From Cloeon dipterum (lineage: Eukaryota > Arthropoda > Insecta > Ephemeroptera > Baetidae): a stretch of 64,000 nt of DNA. Shown here in pieces: positions 13,056 to 22,945 of this stretch. The stretch's first letter is position 1. Every line of letters begins with the position of its first letter. Under the pieces are notes generated by a model that did not search any database, had not been told where the DNA came from, and was given only the letters and a program-made list of their open reading frames with translations. The stretch covers positions 15,876,545 to 15,940,544 of the forward strand of contig NC_088790.1 in assembly GCF_949628265.1 (NCBI RefSeq). The letters are read 5' to 3'. Position numbers and translations under genes: made by a program.

Positions 13056-14267
13056 TCAACTCCTTATTCCTGCATCTTCTTTTACTTCGCACAATATCTT
13101 CTTTTTTTCCGAACAGTCAGCCAATCCTAAGCTCGGTAAACCAACATTAGGATCCGATGGATCACCAAAATCAATGTAAACGCAGGAGTTATTCGCTGAT
13201 TTCGGATCCACTCCTGCTTTCCAAACTATGTCTTTCTTGATAAAATCGTTTAGATACCGAGTGCACCATCTTAATTTTCCACGACAAGATTCAGTGTCCC
13301 TTCCTGATGTCCAGAATTGCCCAGCTAGCTTCAACCTATAGTCTTTGCTTATGCCAGGCATAAAAACTAAATTGAAAAGGACGAATTACAAAAATTAATA
13401 CTAAATTGATAATTTTATGAAAAATTTAGCGAACCGGACGGCCGCTCCAAACAATTTTGTTTATTTGGATTGTGAATTGATATTAAATCAGTCCCAATTG
13501 AGCAGCATCGCTCGTAAGCGTCATCCCAGGCGCCCTGAAAAGGATCGAGGCTCTTATTTATAATTTTACCTGTATAAACAGAGGGAACTAGGTTCTGTTT
13601 AGCTGGGAAAAAGCTATGATAAAACTGTTTTGGTAATGTATTGTCGAAACTCACAATTTCATTTGTAAGCTCAATAATATTATTGCTGCACACAATATTC
13701 CACTCTCCAAAACGTTTGGGAGCTTATATATGACACATTTTAATTTATATATGTTTTGTATAGAAGTGGAAATTATTACCAAGAAGAACTTTGGCTGGTC
13801 TTTTTAGGAATTGCTTATCCTTTTATATTGTTCAATGTTTAAACAATTTTAAAATGATTAATATACTGTTAATCTTACATCCATGATGCATTTGCGCTGC
13901 GTTGGACACTCTGGCAACTCGCATTGATCGTCAGAACTTGTGTCTGCCTGATTCAGCTTGTGCAATAAAAGTCCATGAGTTATGTGGTTTTCAATATTCT
14001 TACTCTGATTTCAAAAGTCTTCTCTGGGCCTTCGCAAGACAACAAAAGTCGTGTTGAGCAAGTCATTGTTTTTGCTGAGAGCCCCGTACCAGACAAAATG
14101 GCACTTTTAGCGGAATCATCGCGAACAGAAACGGCCACACATGAGCCCCCTTGCTTCATTCCATAAATGAAGTAAGAAAACGGCTCGGTGACATTATGGA
14201 GGCAGTTTTCGAATTGTAGCGAACACCCAGTGCGTGTAAGTGCTGACCAGAAAACAAGGCCCATCAT
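13056..14267 (-). CDS. Secreted C-type-lectin-like gene Y
   Basis: Starts at ATG-ATG (14267) with a short hydrophobic start (MMGLVFWSAL) that could be a signal peptide. Exon 14004-14267 encodes an 88-aa Cys-containing beta-rich-looking domain of unknown family. Exon 13879-13956 is a 26-aa linker with CELPECPTQRKC. Then comes an exon ending at 13435 (start near 13685 unresolved) and a final exon 13056-13366 (TGA). The last two give a C-type lectin domain: FQGAWDDAYERCCSIGTDL, later QFWTSGRDTESC, NSCVYIDFG, and C...KKKILCEV. The canonical EPN/QPD and WND motifs are absent. The final exon could instead splice at 13086 (CEA/gtaaaa-type site GCGAA/GTAAAA) into downstream exons, making Y and Z one protein; separate genes are favoured because the neighbours also stop soon after this CE. 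Confidence 0.6.
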
Positions 14268-14555
14268 CGCTACACAGAGTTATTAACGAATCAAGTTATA
14301 CACGTATGAAGTTTCGTTACAAAAGTCACACTCTTTGTGAACGTTTGAGGGTTACAATAAAGAGTGCAACACCCGAATCAAAGAAATTATTTACAACATA
14401 GCAAAAGAAACAGAGAGTGGGAAAAGGGCTAGAGAAGAAAAATCACGAAGTGACGAAGGAGAAAAAATTAAAAATATTTCCTATTGTGTTATTTTTACAC
14501 GTATTGACTAGTGCAGAACTTACGAGACTTTGACCTATCAAAATCAGAAAGGAAA

Positions 14556-15130
14556 TTAGTCATTGCTATCGGCTTTAACCCCAAACTGCAGCAAGTCCTC
14601 CAATTTTCGTTCCAAGTTACCTTGAAGGAGCAAAATAACATTATATTAACTCTTTATTATAGAGCACAAAAATAATCAAGAACCAATTTTTCTCCAAGAA
14701 AATAATTGATGCCAAAATATGAAAGTTCCCATTTGCCACGAATTTGTTTTTCTGTAATTATTTTATACTTAATCGCTGGAGCAGGAACAATATTTTAATT
14801 TCCAGGAATACCTTTTTTCATGTATTTGGTTCCATCAATTACTTCAAACAAAGATTCCTGCAAATTTTATTGCATTTTATCATAACATATCTTTGCTTTC
14901 GTCTATATTTTTAATTGTTTTATCATGTTGCACCACAAATAAATTCAAGCAAAACTTTAAATGACTCTGTGCTTCCTTAGTTGCATTTTGCTGGCCAACA
15001 AGCTCATTCAATATTTTAAATTAAATGTGCGAAATAATGTATATGAAAGCATTTATATTACATCTTTTTTGCAATCACTCGCAGATGGACATTTCGGTCT
15101 CTGGCATGAAATCTTTTTGTTCAACCCTAT
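14556..15130 (-). pseudogene. Lectin-family exon fragments W (partial gene or relic)
   Basis: Between genes X and Y lie isolated exon-like pieces in family order. About 15073-15130 is a Cys linker (SCQRPKCPSASDCKKD, then GTAATA) clearly related to the gene Y linker. Near 14808-14855 is ESLFEVIDGTKYMKK, like the segment preceding the lectin domain elsewhere. At 14556-14620 is a short coding-like tail (LERKLEDLLQFG) ending in TAA after a good acceptor. I see no lectin domain and the linker acceptor phase does not match gene X, so this looks like a decayed or rearranged paralogue. It could also be alternative exons of X. Confidence 0.4.
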
Positions 15131-15145
15131 AAAGTTGAATATTTT

Positions 15146-16299
15146 CTAATAATATATAATATCTGTTACCTCGCACAAAAAGTAGGCTTGGAAGGTGCAG
15201 TTAATAGGAAAAAGTTGCTTTCTCGATCTTCTATAAATCATGCAGTATGGAGGAGAGAATTGCTTTAAATTCAGTGTGTAATTCAGGTGTGTCACGATGC
15301 CACTTGAGCACCAAGTGACACTCGAGCACGATTTTGTTGTTAAGTTTAAGGGATCATTCTTCGAGCATGGCGATGCACTGGTCCAGAGAAATTCCATATC
15401 TTCCGCTACGAATTTATGTATGTTAGTAGGTCCAATAATATTGAAAATTATTTTTGCATCATCACCAGAGTCCAGCATGTGCAACCCGTAAATATACATT
15501 CCGTCTATCCCAAAATAAGGGTTTTCCGTTTCTTCTACGGAGTCAAGAGCCAGGAGCTCTAATTTCCTAAGAAAACAATTTTCCGCAGCTTTTTTAAAAT
15601 CAGCCTTTAAAGATTCGTGTTAAAGTATGCAAATTTGAAATCAATCAAAGGTACTTTATCGATGCTGTCAAAATAATATCTCATTCCGTGTTTGACGTAA
15701 GCACCGGCAGATCTATCTCGATCGTCAAGCAACTCAGTTATCGTATCTTGATAAATTAAAAATCGGTCATGAGTCATGAGTAGGGTTTGGTTTCATTAAA
15801 TCGTTAATTATTGCCATCAGTGGCAATTGTTTTTTAAATTAACTTCTGTTACCTCGTATTCCAGCAAAAAAATCTAAAATTCGCATGAGAAATTTTTGAA
15901 ATCATGGGAGGATAAATGAAATTTTATTATACCCTCCGAGAGTGAAGCTTCATTTAATGTCTTAAAGAATAAGTAATTGAAACAGTTTTCTATTTTATTC
16001 ATGACTGTACAGCATCTTAACATACCTTTCTTATTTGATTGTATAGATTGCAACGACCTTGGGGGCTGGGGCTTTTATTTTTCGAGGTAGTAGCCTTCTT
16101 TGTGGTTTTTGCCGTAGTTCCCTTTGGCTGGTTTGCGTTGGTAATCGCTAGCATGGTGACGCAAAAACGTCAAAACGTAATATATGATTATTTTAAGTCA
16201 AATCAAACTAAATAAGAACATTGAACCTATGAAAAGAGCCAGCAAGGAGATTAACCGTAGAAAATGTTTGCCTGCTAACACTTGGGCAATCTTCATCAT
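15146..16299 (-). CDS. Secreted C-type-lectin-like gene X
   Basis: Exon 16227-16299 starts ATG-ATG and encodes a signal peptide completed in exon 16026-16147 (LISLLALFIAITNA, then NQPKG). A Thr/Lys-rich linker follows (TTAKTTKKATTSK). One or two short exons between 15800 and 16000 are unresolved. An exon ending at 15655 carries GMRYYFDSIDK. The final exon 15146-15604 encodes the lectin domain: FKKAAENCFLRKLELLALDS, then FLWTSASPC, VTWCSSG and FLCEV before TAG. It is a divergent fold lacking sugar-binding EPN/QPD and WND. Secretion is inferred from the signal peptide; function unknown, with immune recognition a guess from family. Confidence 0.65.
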
Positions 16300-17386
16300 G
16301 AATAAAAAGACTGTGACAATTTTTTCACAATCTACAACCGCGTGCCTGGCTTTTCCTTCCACTATTATTTAACTTGTGAGAAATCAAGCAATTATTTTAC
16401 TCCCGATACACAAATTCCAACTAAGGGCTCTCACTTACCTTACGAGTTTGGTAAAACAAGCTCAAATATGTGGCCTGATTCAGTTGAAAATGAGTTTGAC
16501 AGTTGAGGCATCAATTTTACTCGGAAATTGGACAGACCCTGTTTTGTTACTTCCTGTCACCTTGCGCGATAGCTCGCAACACACAGGCAGGGCTGTCAAA
16601 CGTGTCATAACAAGCGAATAACTCTTGAATTGAGCACTGTCATCTTATCCAACTGATTACAATTTTTCAGCTTTTGTTAAAAGCACTCTAAAAGAACTAA
16701 TGAGTTTATCCTAAAATGCCCGAAAAATCAGCGTATTTGTTTTAGATAGAATTGACTTTCAATTTGCAAATTACTCATAGCACTGTATATTTATCTTGTT
16801 TGAAAATTTCCCTGATTATCTGAATTAAAAGTGATGTTGATTTGTTAGGCAGATCCAGAGTGCATCATAGATAATTAACAGTGCAAAATTTAGGTATACT
16901 GTACAATAGCCATATTTATTTGTTTTAAAATGCTCTTCCGCTTTTGTATGCCTTATATACATTCATACCCTTTGTTAGATCACAACTCATGTGAAAATGT
17001 TCCTTTTTAGAGTGAACTTTGTAAAGTGTTTTATTTATTAGCGACGTCCGATTCTGTTGACGGTGAAGAAGTTTGTTCAATTAAATGGTCATGATTTAAT
17101 CGTTCATGTAATTTTACAAAAAAAGATTATAAAAAATAAACCTATAAAATTGGGCAGTTCTTTGAGCACTGCAATTAGGGGCACAGACCGACAAGACATC
17201 ATCTTTTGGTCCGGACCCCCCCCCCCCCCCCCAAGAAAAAGATCTGAGGAAGCTAAATAAATTTATATAAATTTTACAACAAAGTTATACAATTCTATTT
17301 AATAAAATATTATGTGATCTCTTTACTCTTTTTACTGAAACTTATAAAAGATACAATAACAAAATTTTTAATTGAACAATATAACG
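16300..17386. other. Gene-free stretch upstream of lectin gene X
   Basis: AT-rich, no coding signal seen. It should include the gene X promoter. It also holds a run of about 16 C residues near 17217-17232. Confidence 0.5.
17217..17232. repeat. Poly-C tract
   Basis: An uninterrupted run of about 16 C residues, conspicuous in AT-rich surroundings. Length may be imprecise in an assembly. Confidence 0.8.
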
Positions 17387-18598
17387 TTGCGGTAGCGGCT
17401 AATGACTGTAACTACACTTGGTAGCGAGCGGCGAATGACTGGTAATTCAAATACCTCGGCGTTTTTTACCTTTAACTGCACTTCGTTACCAAACACGGTT
17501 TCGTGCGTCTTTTGTTTTTTTTTTACAATGATCTACACCAGGACAAAATTTTACACCATTATGATGGTTAGAAGCGTGATTTTTATGCCATCTAGTGTAT
17601 GCGATGACAATATATGCAGACATCGCAGAAATCAAAACTCAATAATCGCCGACATTGTCATCGCCAAATCTCGGGTTTAAGACATCAGAATTACAAGAAC
17701 AGCACACCGTTCAACTCGTCTAAACCTTCCCTAGATAGCCGAAGGGTTTGGAAGGTGATCAACCCTCATCCCCCTTCCACCCTGTGCATTACAGATAAGA
17801 TAAAAATCGCGTTGCTTTGCACTTTCAGACACTTTTTCTCTACAAAACAAGTCTCTTAAATTAAAAAAATACTACCCTAAATTGCATTGGCTATCTATAG
17901 GAAATTGAGATGAGTCGAACGGTGTGCAGTTTTTAAATTTTTTATAATTAGAACCCAAGATTTGGCGGTGGCAATGTTAGCAAAAATGCATGCACGCGCT
18001 TATAATATAACGTTAAACTTGATCTTTGCCGACATAGTCATCCCTAAATCTCGTATTCTAAGCTCTAGACGAGTCGAACGGTGTGCCGTTTTTGCATTTC
18101 TGACACTTTGAACCCGAGATTTAGCGATGACAATGTTGGCAAAAATCAAATTTTATGTATGCGTGTATGGTATGTATTTTTGCTAATATTTGTCAAATTA
18201 TCACATAATTACGATAATAACCATAATAAATATCAAATTGCATACCTGTATCTTTAATTATTTGCACAAATCAATGTCTTAAGGCAGCATAATCACTTGG
18301 TAATCAAACTCAAATGTTTAATACCACCTTCAGGGTCAAGTTTTGGCTATAAAATAAATTAGTGAGACGAAGATTTCTTATGGTGTGACGGTATGAAAAT
18401 AGCTTCACGATAATGCAGATTTTAAATATCGATATCGATTCTACCAACTCATAACGCAAATTTAATAAACTCGTTTTAAGTCTCTCCTGTAAAATCGGTA
18501 TCGATGTAAATAAAGGTAAAAAACGCCGAGGTATTTGAATTACCAGTCATTCGCCGCTCGCTACCAAGTGTAGTTACAGTCATTAGCCGCTACCGCAA
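17387..18598. mobile_element. Foldback / MITE-like DNA element with 88-bp terminal inverted repeats
   Basis: Positions 17387-17474 and 18511-18598 are inverted repeats of 88 bp that look identical along their length (TTGCGGTAGCGGCTAATGAC... to ...CCTTTA). The flanks carry AATATAAC at 17378-17385 and 18597-18604, suggesting a target duplication of about 6-8 bp. Inside lie further related inverted units: 17648-17722 (+), 17911-17986 (-), a half unit 18026-18060 (+) and 18070-18145 (-), sharing the core CGCCAAATCTCGGGTTTAA and GTGTGC...GTTCGACTCGTC. There is no transposase reading frame. It fits a non-autonomous foldback DNA transposon; superfamily not assigned. Confidence 0.85.
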
Positions 18599-18640
18599 TA
18601 TAACACTCAATTTTGACGAAGCGCCTGCCTTTATATGTAG

Positions 18641-18824
18641 GTAGGCAGCAGTTGAAACACACGCACAGCGCTGGTTGCATAACCATCTCACTCTCTAACC
18701 TCTTGGGGGTCGCAGATTATCTCTCTCAGAAATGCAAATAATCAAATTATGCACGAGATCCCAGCCTTATCCAAGATAATTTTTTGACGAGGGGAATTTC
18801 TCAGACTTTTGGTCTACCTAATCG
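18641..18824. repeat. Dispersed repeat, copy 2
   Basis: Related to 11129-11297; shares the 19-base block ACAGCGCTGGTTGCATAAC and several flanking blocks. It carries about 25 extra bases (ATTATCTCTCTCAGAAATGC) relative to copy 1. It begins only ~40 bases beyond the foldback element. Confidence 0.65.
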
Positions 18825-19523
18825 CTCAAAAGTATTGGCAAGGGTCAAGCGTACGAAAAAACCCATAGATTTTCTTATTTAGAGATATTATATCTCGCCA
18901 CTACTGTCCTAATAGTTTGCTGTCGTGACCAGGATGGCATAATTCCAAAAAGAAAATCTTAGTTCACCCTGCACCCACCACTTTAGTTTCCATTGAATTG
19001 CTCCAAAGCGCTCCATAGTTTCATACTGAAATTTTGAAAGTGCACATAATTTGAAAATATAGGGAGAAAAGTATGATATTTAATTTAATTTTCATTTTGT
19101 TTGTCTCTTAATTGTTAGCATGGTAGTGAATATAGTATAGGTCGTAATTATATGTATGTACTCGTCCGAAGTAAGGAAAATAAAGCTATACACTCCATAC
19201 TCTGACGCACGTCCTATCTAATTACAAATACATAAACAAATATGAGGCAAAAGATAAATTAATATCAATTTTTAAATTACAAAAGTCGGAGGAAATTTTA
19301 AAAATTAATTTAATAGTCCAGGCGACATAATATTTTAGCTTTCCTCTCTTTCAAATACGCAGATAAAAATGTTAAAAGGAAACATTTTATTTTTTTATTC
19401 TTTATACTGATTTTTCACATGCTATTTTGGTTGTAAATCGCACTCCAACAGCCGATTGAGATTGTCATTTGTGCGAATTATATTTAAAGTTGATTTCTCA
19501 TAATCAAGACTCGTGGGTGACAT
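18825..19523. other. AT-rich spacer downstream of lectin gene V
   Basis: No gene seen. Should contain the 3' UTR of the lectin ending at 19524. Confidence 0.45.
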
Positions 19524-21080
19524 TTATTTGTGTGATATACAAGCTGCTGGCTGCTCGCAAATATAATGAAAGTACGAGCTGCACTTGCTGTCCTCTAGTT
19601 TGTCGGACGCATTGCTCCTAATCCAGACGCAAGCTTCGTTGCCTTGGCCGTAGTCGCTCGGCTCTCCTTCGCTCCACAGGAGACTGTTAGTCGACAGAGA
19701 TGTGCCATCGTGCCAAAAGAATTGTCCAGCATTGCTTCGAGCGTCCGATGCTGACAACCACCACGGAACTAGAGGAATCAAAAAATAAATTGTGTTGCAA
19801 TCAGGCAAGGAAATTTTTAAGATGTAAAAGAAATTTCACGTTCGAGCGTCGTCTAGTGTATGATATCAGATAAATGGGGCGCTGATAATATTTTATTTAT
19901 CACTCGATGAGAACAGTTAGTTTATATTATAGTTTCTTAATCAATTAGTGACAGAGAGAAGAGAGCGAGTTACACACACTGATGCACTCACCAATTGTCA
20001 ATTCACGTGCTTTGCGGTGGACATAAGTCAGTTCCTGCTGCGTTTTTGGAGAAGCCAGATGCAGCTTTTGCATTTCGCAGAGCACCTTTGCTTCGTACCA
20101 AGTTACCTGTAAAATAAAATCCTCAATTAAAAATCATCAAACACTCAGAGCCATATAGACTGGTTCACAAACTCTCGTTTCGTTGGAAAACAGATATGTT
20201 TTTCCGTTCGGCAGAACAGTCAAATTGGAAACTGGAAAATTTTATGATCTTAATTTAAAGAAGAGCTATTCAGTTAAACAATTAACCATCTGAAGGGCAG
20301 TGCGATGTGTCCTTTTCCGGATTTCGAATGCTGGATGATTTCAGATCATTTAAGTATCTCCGTGTTGCTTCCAAATTCATTGATATATCTGAAACCTTTT
20401 AGGTTCGAAACTCAATAATAAGTTTTTGAATTACATTATAAACTTACAATAATTATGAACATTTCTCAAATTCAAGTATAAAAATGCTTTAGAGGGACTT
20501 ATTATAGGAATCACAAAAACCTCTCACCTTGGAACTAACCTCTCGCTCAAACCTATTTTGTTTTGCATTGACCTCACTCACAGTGTTGGCTAAGAGGCGC
20601 ATCTCTGACTGAAACTCATCTATCTGATTCCAATTTTAATAAATTGGTAATTGTCAACACTGCATTATACTTAAATTTTACCATTTTTGAAATTGTTCCG
20701 ATATTCTCCTTGAATTCCTTTTTCAGCTCGGAATTAAGCTTTTGAATCTCGTTTCCATTGCTTTCTCTCTAAAATAATTCCCTGAATTATACAGCCGTGT
20801 GTTTCTGACGAATTCTTTACCACGGCCTCCAACACAAATGGCAGAGAATTGGCTGAAAAATCGGCTCCGCTGCTGCTAAGATATGGCTCAAGATGCAAAT
20901 TATATCTGTATGTGGTTTAAAAATTAAAAATATCTACCTGCTGCTCCTCTCGCCGCACTTAGAGACCAGATCTTTAACAATTTTGACCTGAATATGACAC
21001 GAGTCATCATCCTCAGGAAAAATGTCTGCGTTGACTCGTGCAGAAAGACAGATGATAAGCAAAAGTCCGAGTACGACCAT
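19524..21080 (-). CDS. Secreted coiled-coil C-type lectin (gene V)
   Basis: ATG at 21080 gives a clear signal peptide (MVVLGLLLIICLSARVNA, then DIFPEDDDSC). Exon 20938-21080 is followed by a small exon near 20827-20878, coiled-coil exons near 20692-20770 (KLNSELKKEFKENIGTISKM) and 20548-20630 (FQSEMRLLANTVSEV), then 20287-20388, 20173-20231, 19992-20106 and 19524-19768 (TAA). The last three phase-match and encode the lectin domain: NGKTYLFSNE, VTWYEAKVLCEMQKLHLASP, WWLSASDARS, LLWSEGEPSDYG...EAC and KCSSYFHYICE. EPS replaces the EPN or QPD calcium/sugar triad and LED replaces WND, so binding may be altered. The coiled coil suggests oligomers, like collectin-type lectins. The best-conserved lectin in the window. 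Confidence 0.8.
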
Positions 21081-21199
21081 AGCTACGTAAATCTGATGTT
21101 TTGGTTTCGCGCAAAATGGGGGAAAGAAGACCGCCTTCTTGGCCTTGAGATGGTCAAGAATATAGGTGAGACCTTTTCTTTCAGAGAGTGCACGCTCTC

Positions 21200-21217
21200 T
21201 ATATAGGGATATAAATA
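21200..21217 (-). promoter_or_regulatory. TATA box of lectin gene V
   Basis: The minus strand reads TATTTATATCCCTATATAG about 120-135 bases upstream of the gene V ATG (21080), offering two overlapping TATA-like matches. Strong TATA boxes suit inducible genes. Transcription start not visible directly. Confidence 0.45.
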
Positions 21218-21239
21218 GGGTGTAAATTATCATCTTATT

Positions 21240-22945
21240 GGTTTTAAATAATTTGTTTATTTTTAAGTCAGGTCATTTTTGTTTGACCCGATTTTAGCAG
21301 AGATGCAGTGCACAACAAGTTTTTCCAAAATTTCAATGCGCAAAAATGCACCACTGATTTTTGAGCAAAAAACAAAAAACGAAAATTTACCCCCATTTTC
21401 CAAATTTCTCCTAAAAGGCAACATATTCTGAGCCAAACAAGTCAGAAAAAATTAAAAATTCTTAACAAAAACAGTTTTGTAAAAATGATGAGCGGCCAAA
21501 CCTTTTGCCTCTCTCCTGACTACAGTCATGCCCAGTTGCTTTTCAGTCGTGGCTTTTAATTTCGTGCCCTTCTTTCTCTCCTTTAACAAAATCGGTCGGC
21601 CCACCTTGGGCCGTCTCCGAGCCAGAATGCCCATCTTGGGCACTCGGATTTAATCTAGAACTAGTTTACTCATAGACGCCGCGTGCAGTAGGCCCCAGTG
21701 CCACATTTGATTCTTTTTAAATAATTATTTTGAAAATTTCAACATTGAAACGCTTGTTAAATATTATATTGAGATTCATATATTATAATAATATTTATTA
21801 TTTATAATAAATATTGTTTATTAATACATATCGATATTTATATAATATTTATTGGTCATTTAAAGGGCAAATATGAGATTCAGTACAGTCCGATTTGTCC
21901 CATTCTAAATCTAGGAGTTGAGGCAAATAATGTTTTCGAGTGAGCGAGACTTATTGTTTTTAATTTTATAAAACTGTATCTGGCACTGTAACTTGCAAAA
22001 AAAGATCGAAGATCTGAGCAGCATTTTCTTTTTATTGTATTGTAAATTTTTCTAATCTATAATATAGTTTACTAATCGCTTCAAGATATTTGAAAAAAAA
22101 AATATTTTGCACTTCTGAGAAAGTTCATGCATGCGGCAATCTCCGCGATAGCTTGCGAGAGATCATTTTTGAAGTGAAAATAGTCGACTCAGATGGAATG
22201 TGTAGTGCTTCAAAAACCGGTCAGCGTTGCGTCAGCAACACAGCTGCTCGGCTCACTTAATATACGACGAAGTATATCCCCGTTTGTTTTGCTCATTAAG
22301 TTATCAGTCGGCGCAAGTCCATCGAGTGAGACGCACATCGGATAGAGCTCCCGCGACATCACTCCGGGAGGCTGTGCTACGTTTCAACTCTCCAAAAATA
22401 TTTAATCAGGTCAGACTGTTAACCTTCCTGAATAACACAAATCTTTGAAAATCGGATATTTGTGAGGAAGAGAACAAGTTTCTGTTTTCTAGTCAAGGCC
22501 GAATAGCTATTTTTCTTTTCCTGGTGCTGCGATGGGAGAAGTAAAATGCCGCTGTTCGCTCTTCTCCTGATTTGGAGATGCGGAAGAATGTTGTTCCTGT
22601 TCTTTTATTGCTTATTTTATAAATACATTAATTTAATTCATTTCATAATTTTACTCTGCTTCAGTGATTTAAGCTTGAAGGGATTAAATAACACATTCTC
22701 ACGACTTTCATGACATCACGAATTACTCAACACGTGTACTAAGCACTCACTCACCATCTTTTTATTTTGACATCGAAAACATTGGCATTGACTCTCTCGC
22801 TTTATCTCTTCAACAAACTCTCTTTTTCAATCATCTGTCTGCTTCCTGGTTAGGAGGAATCGGATGTATTCCGCCCACTGACCTCTAAATTCAATTTAAT
22901 TTTAATTTTAGCGACTTCGTCTGGCGAGCGGCAATCGGCCTTGGC
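21240..22945. other. Intergenic between divergent lectin V and SNX10-like gene
   Basis: No coding gene found. 22200-22400 is GC-richer and probably includes the SNX10-like promoter and a non-coding first exon, since the coding exon starts after an intron-like acceptor (TTTTAATTTTAG) near 22911. Confidence 0.4.

Noticed and set aside
13540-13574. Possible 35-nt intron inside lectin Y exon
   Set aside because: GT/AG ends are present but removal would break the frame, and the retained sequence reads into the lectin domain normally.
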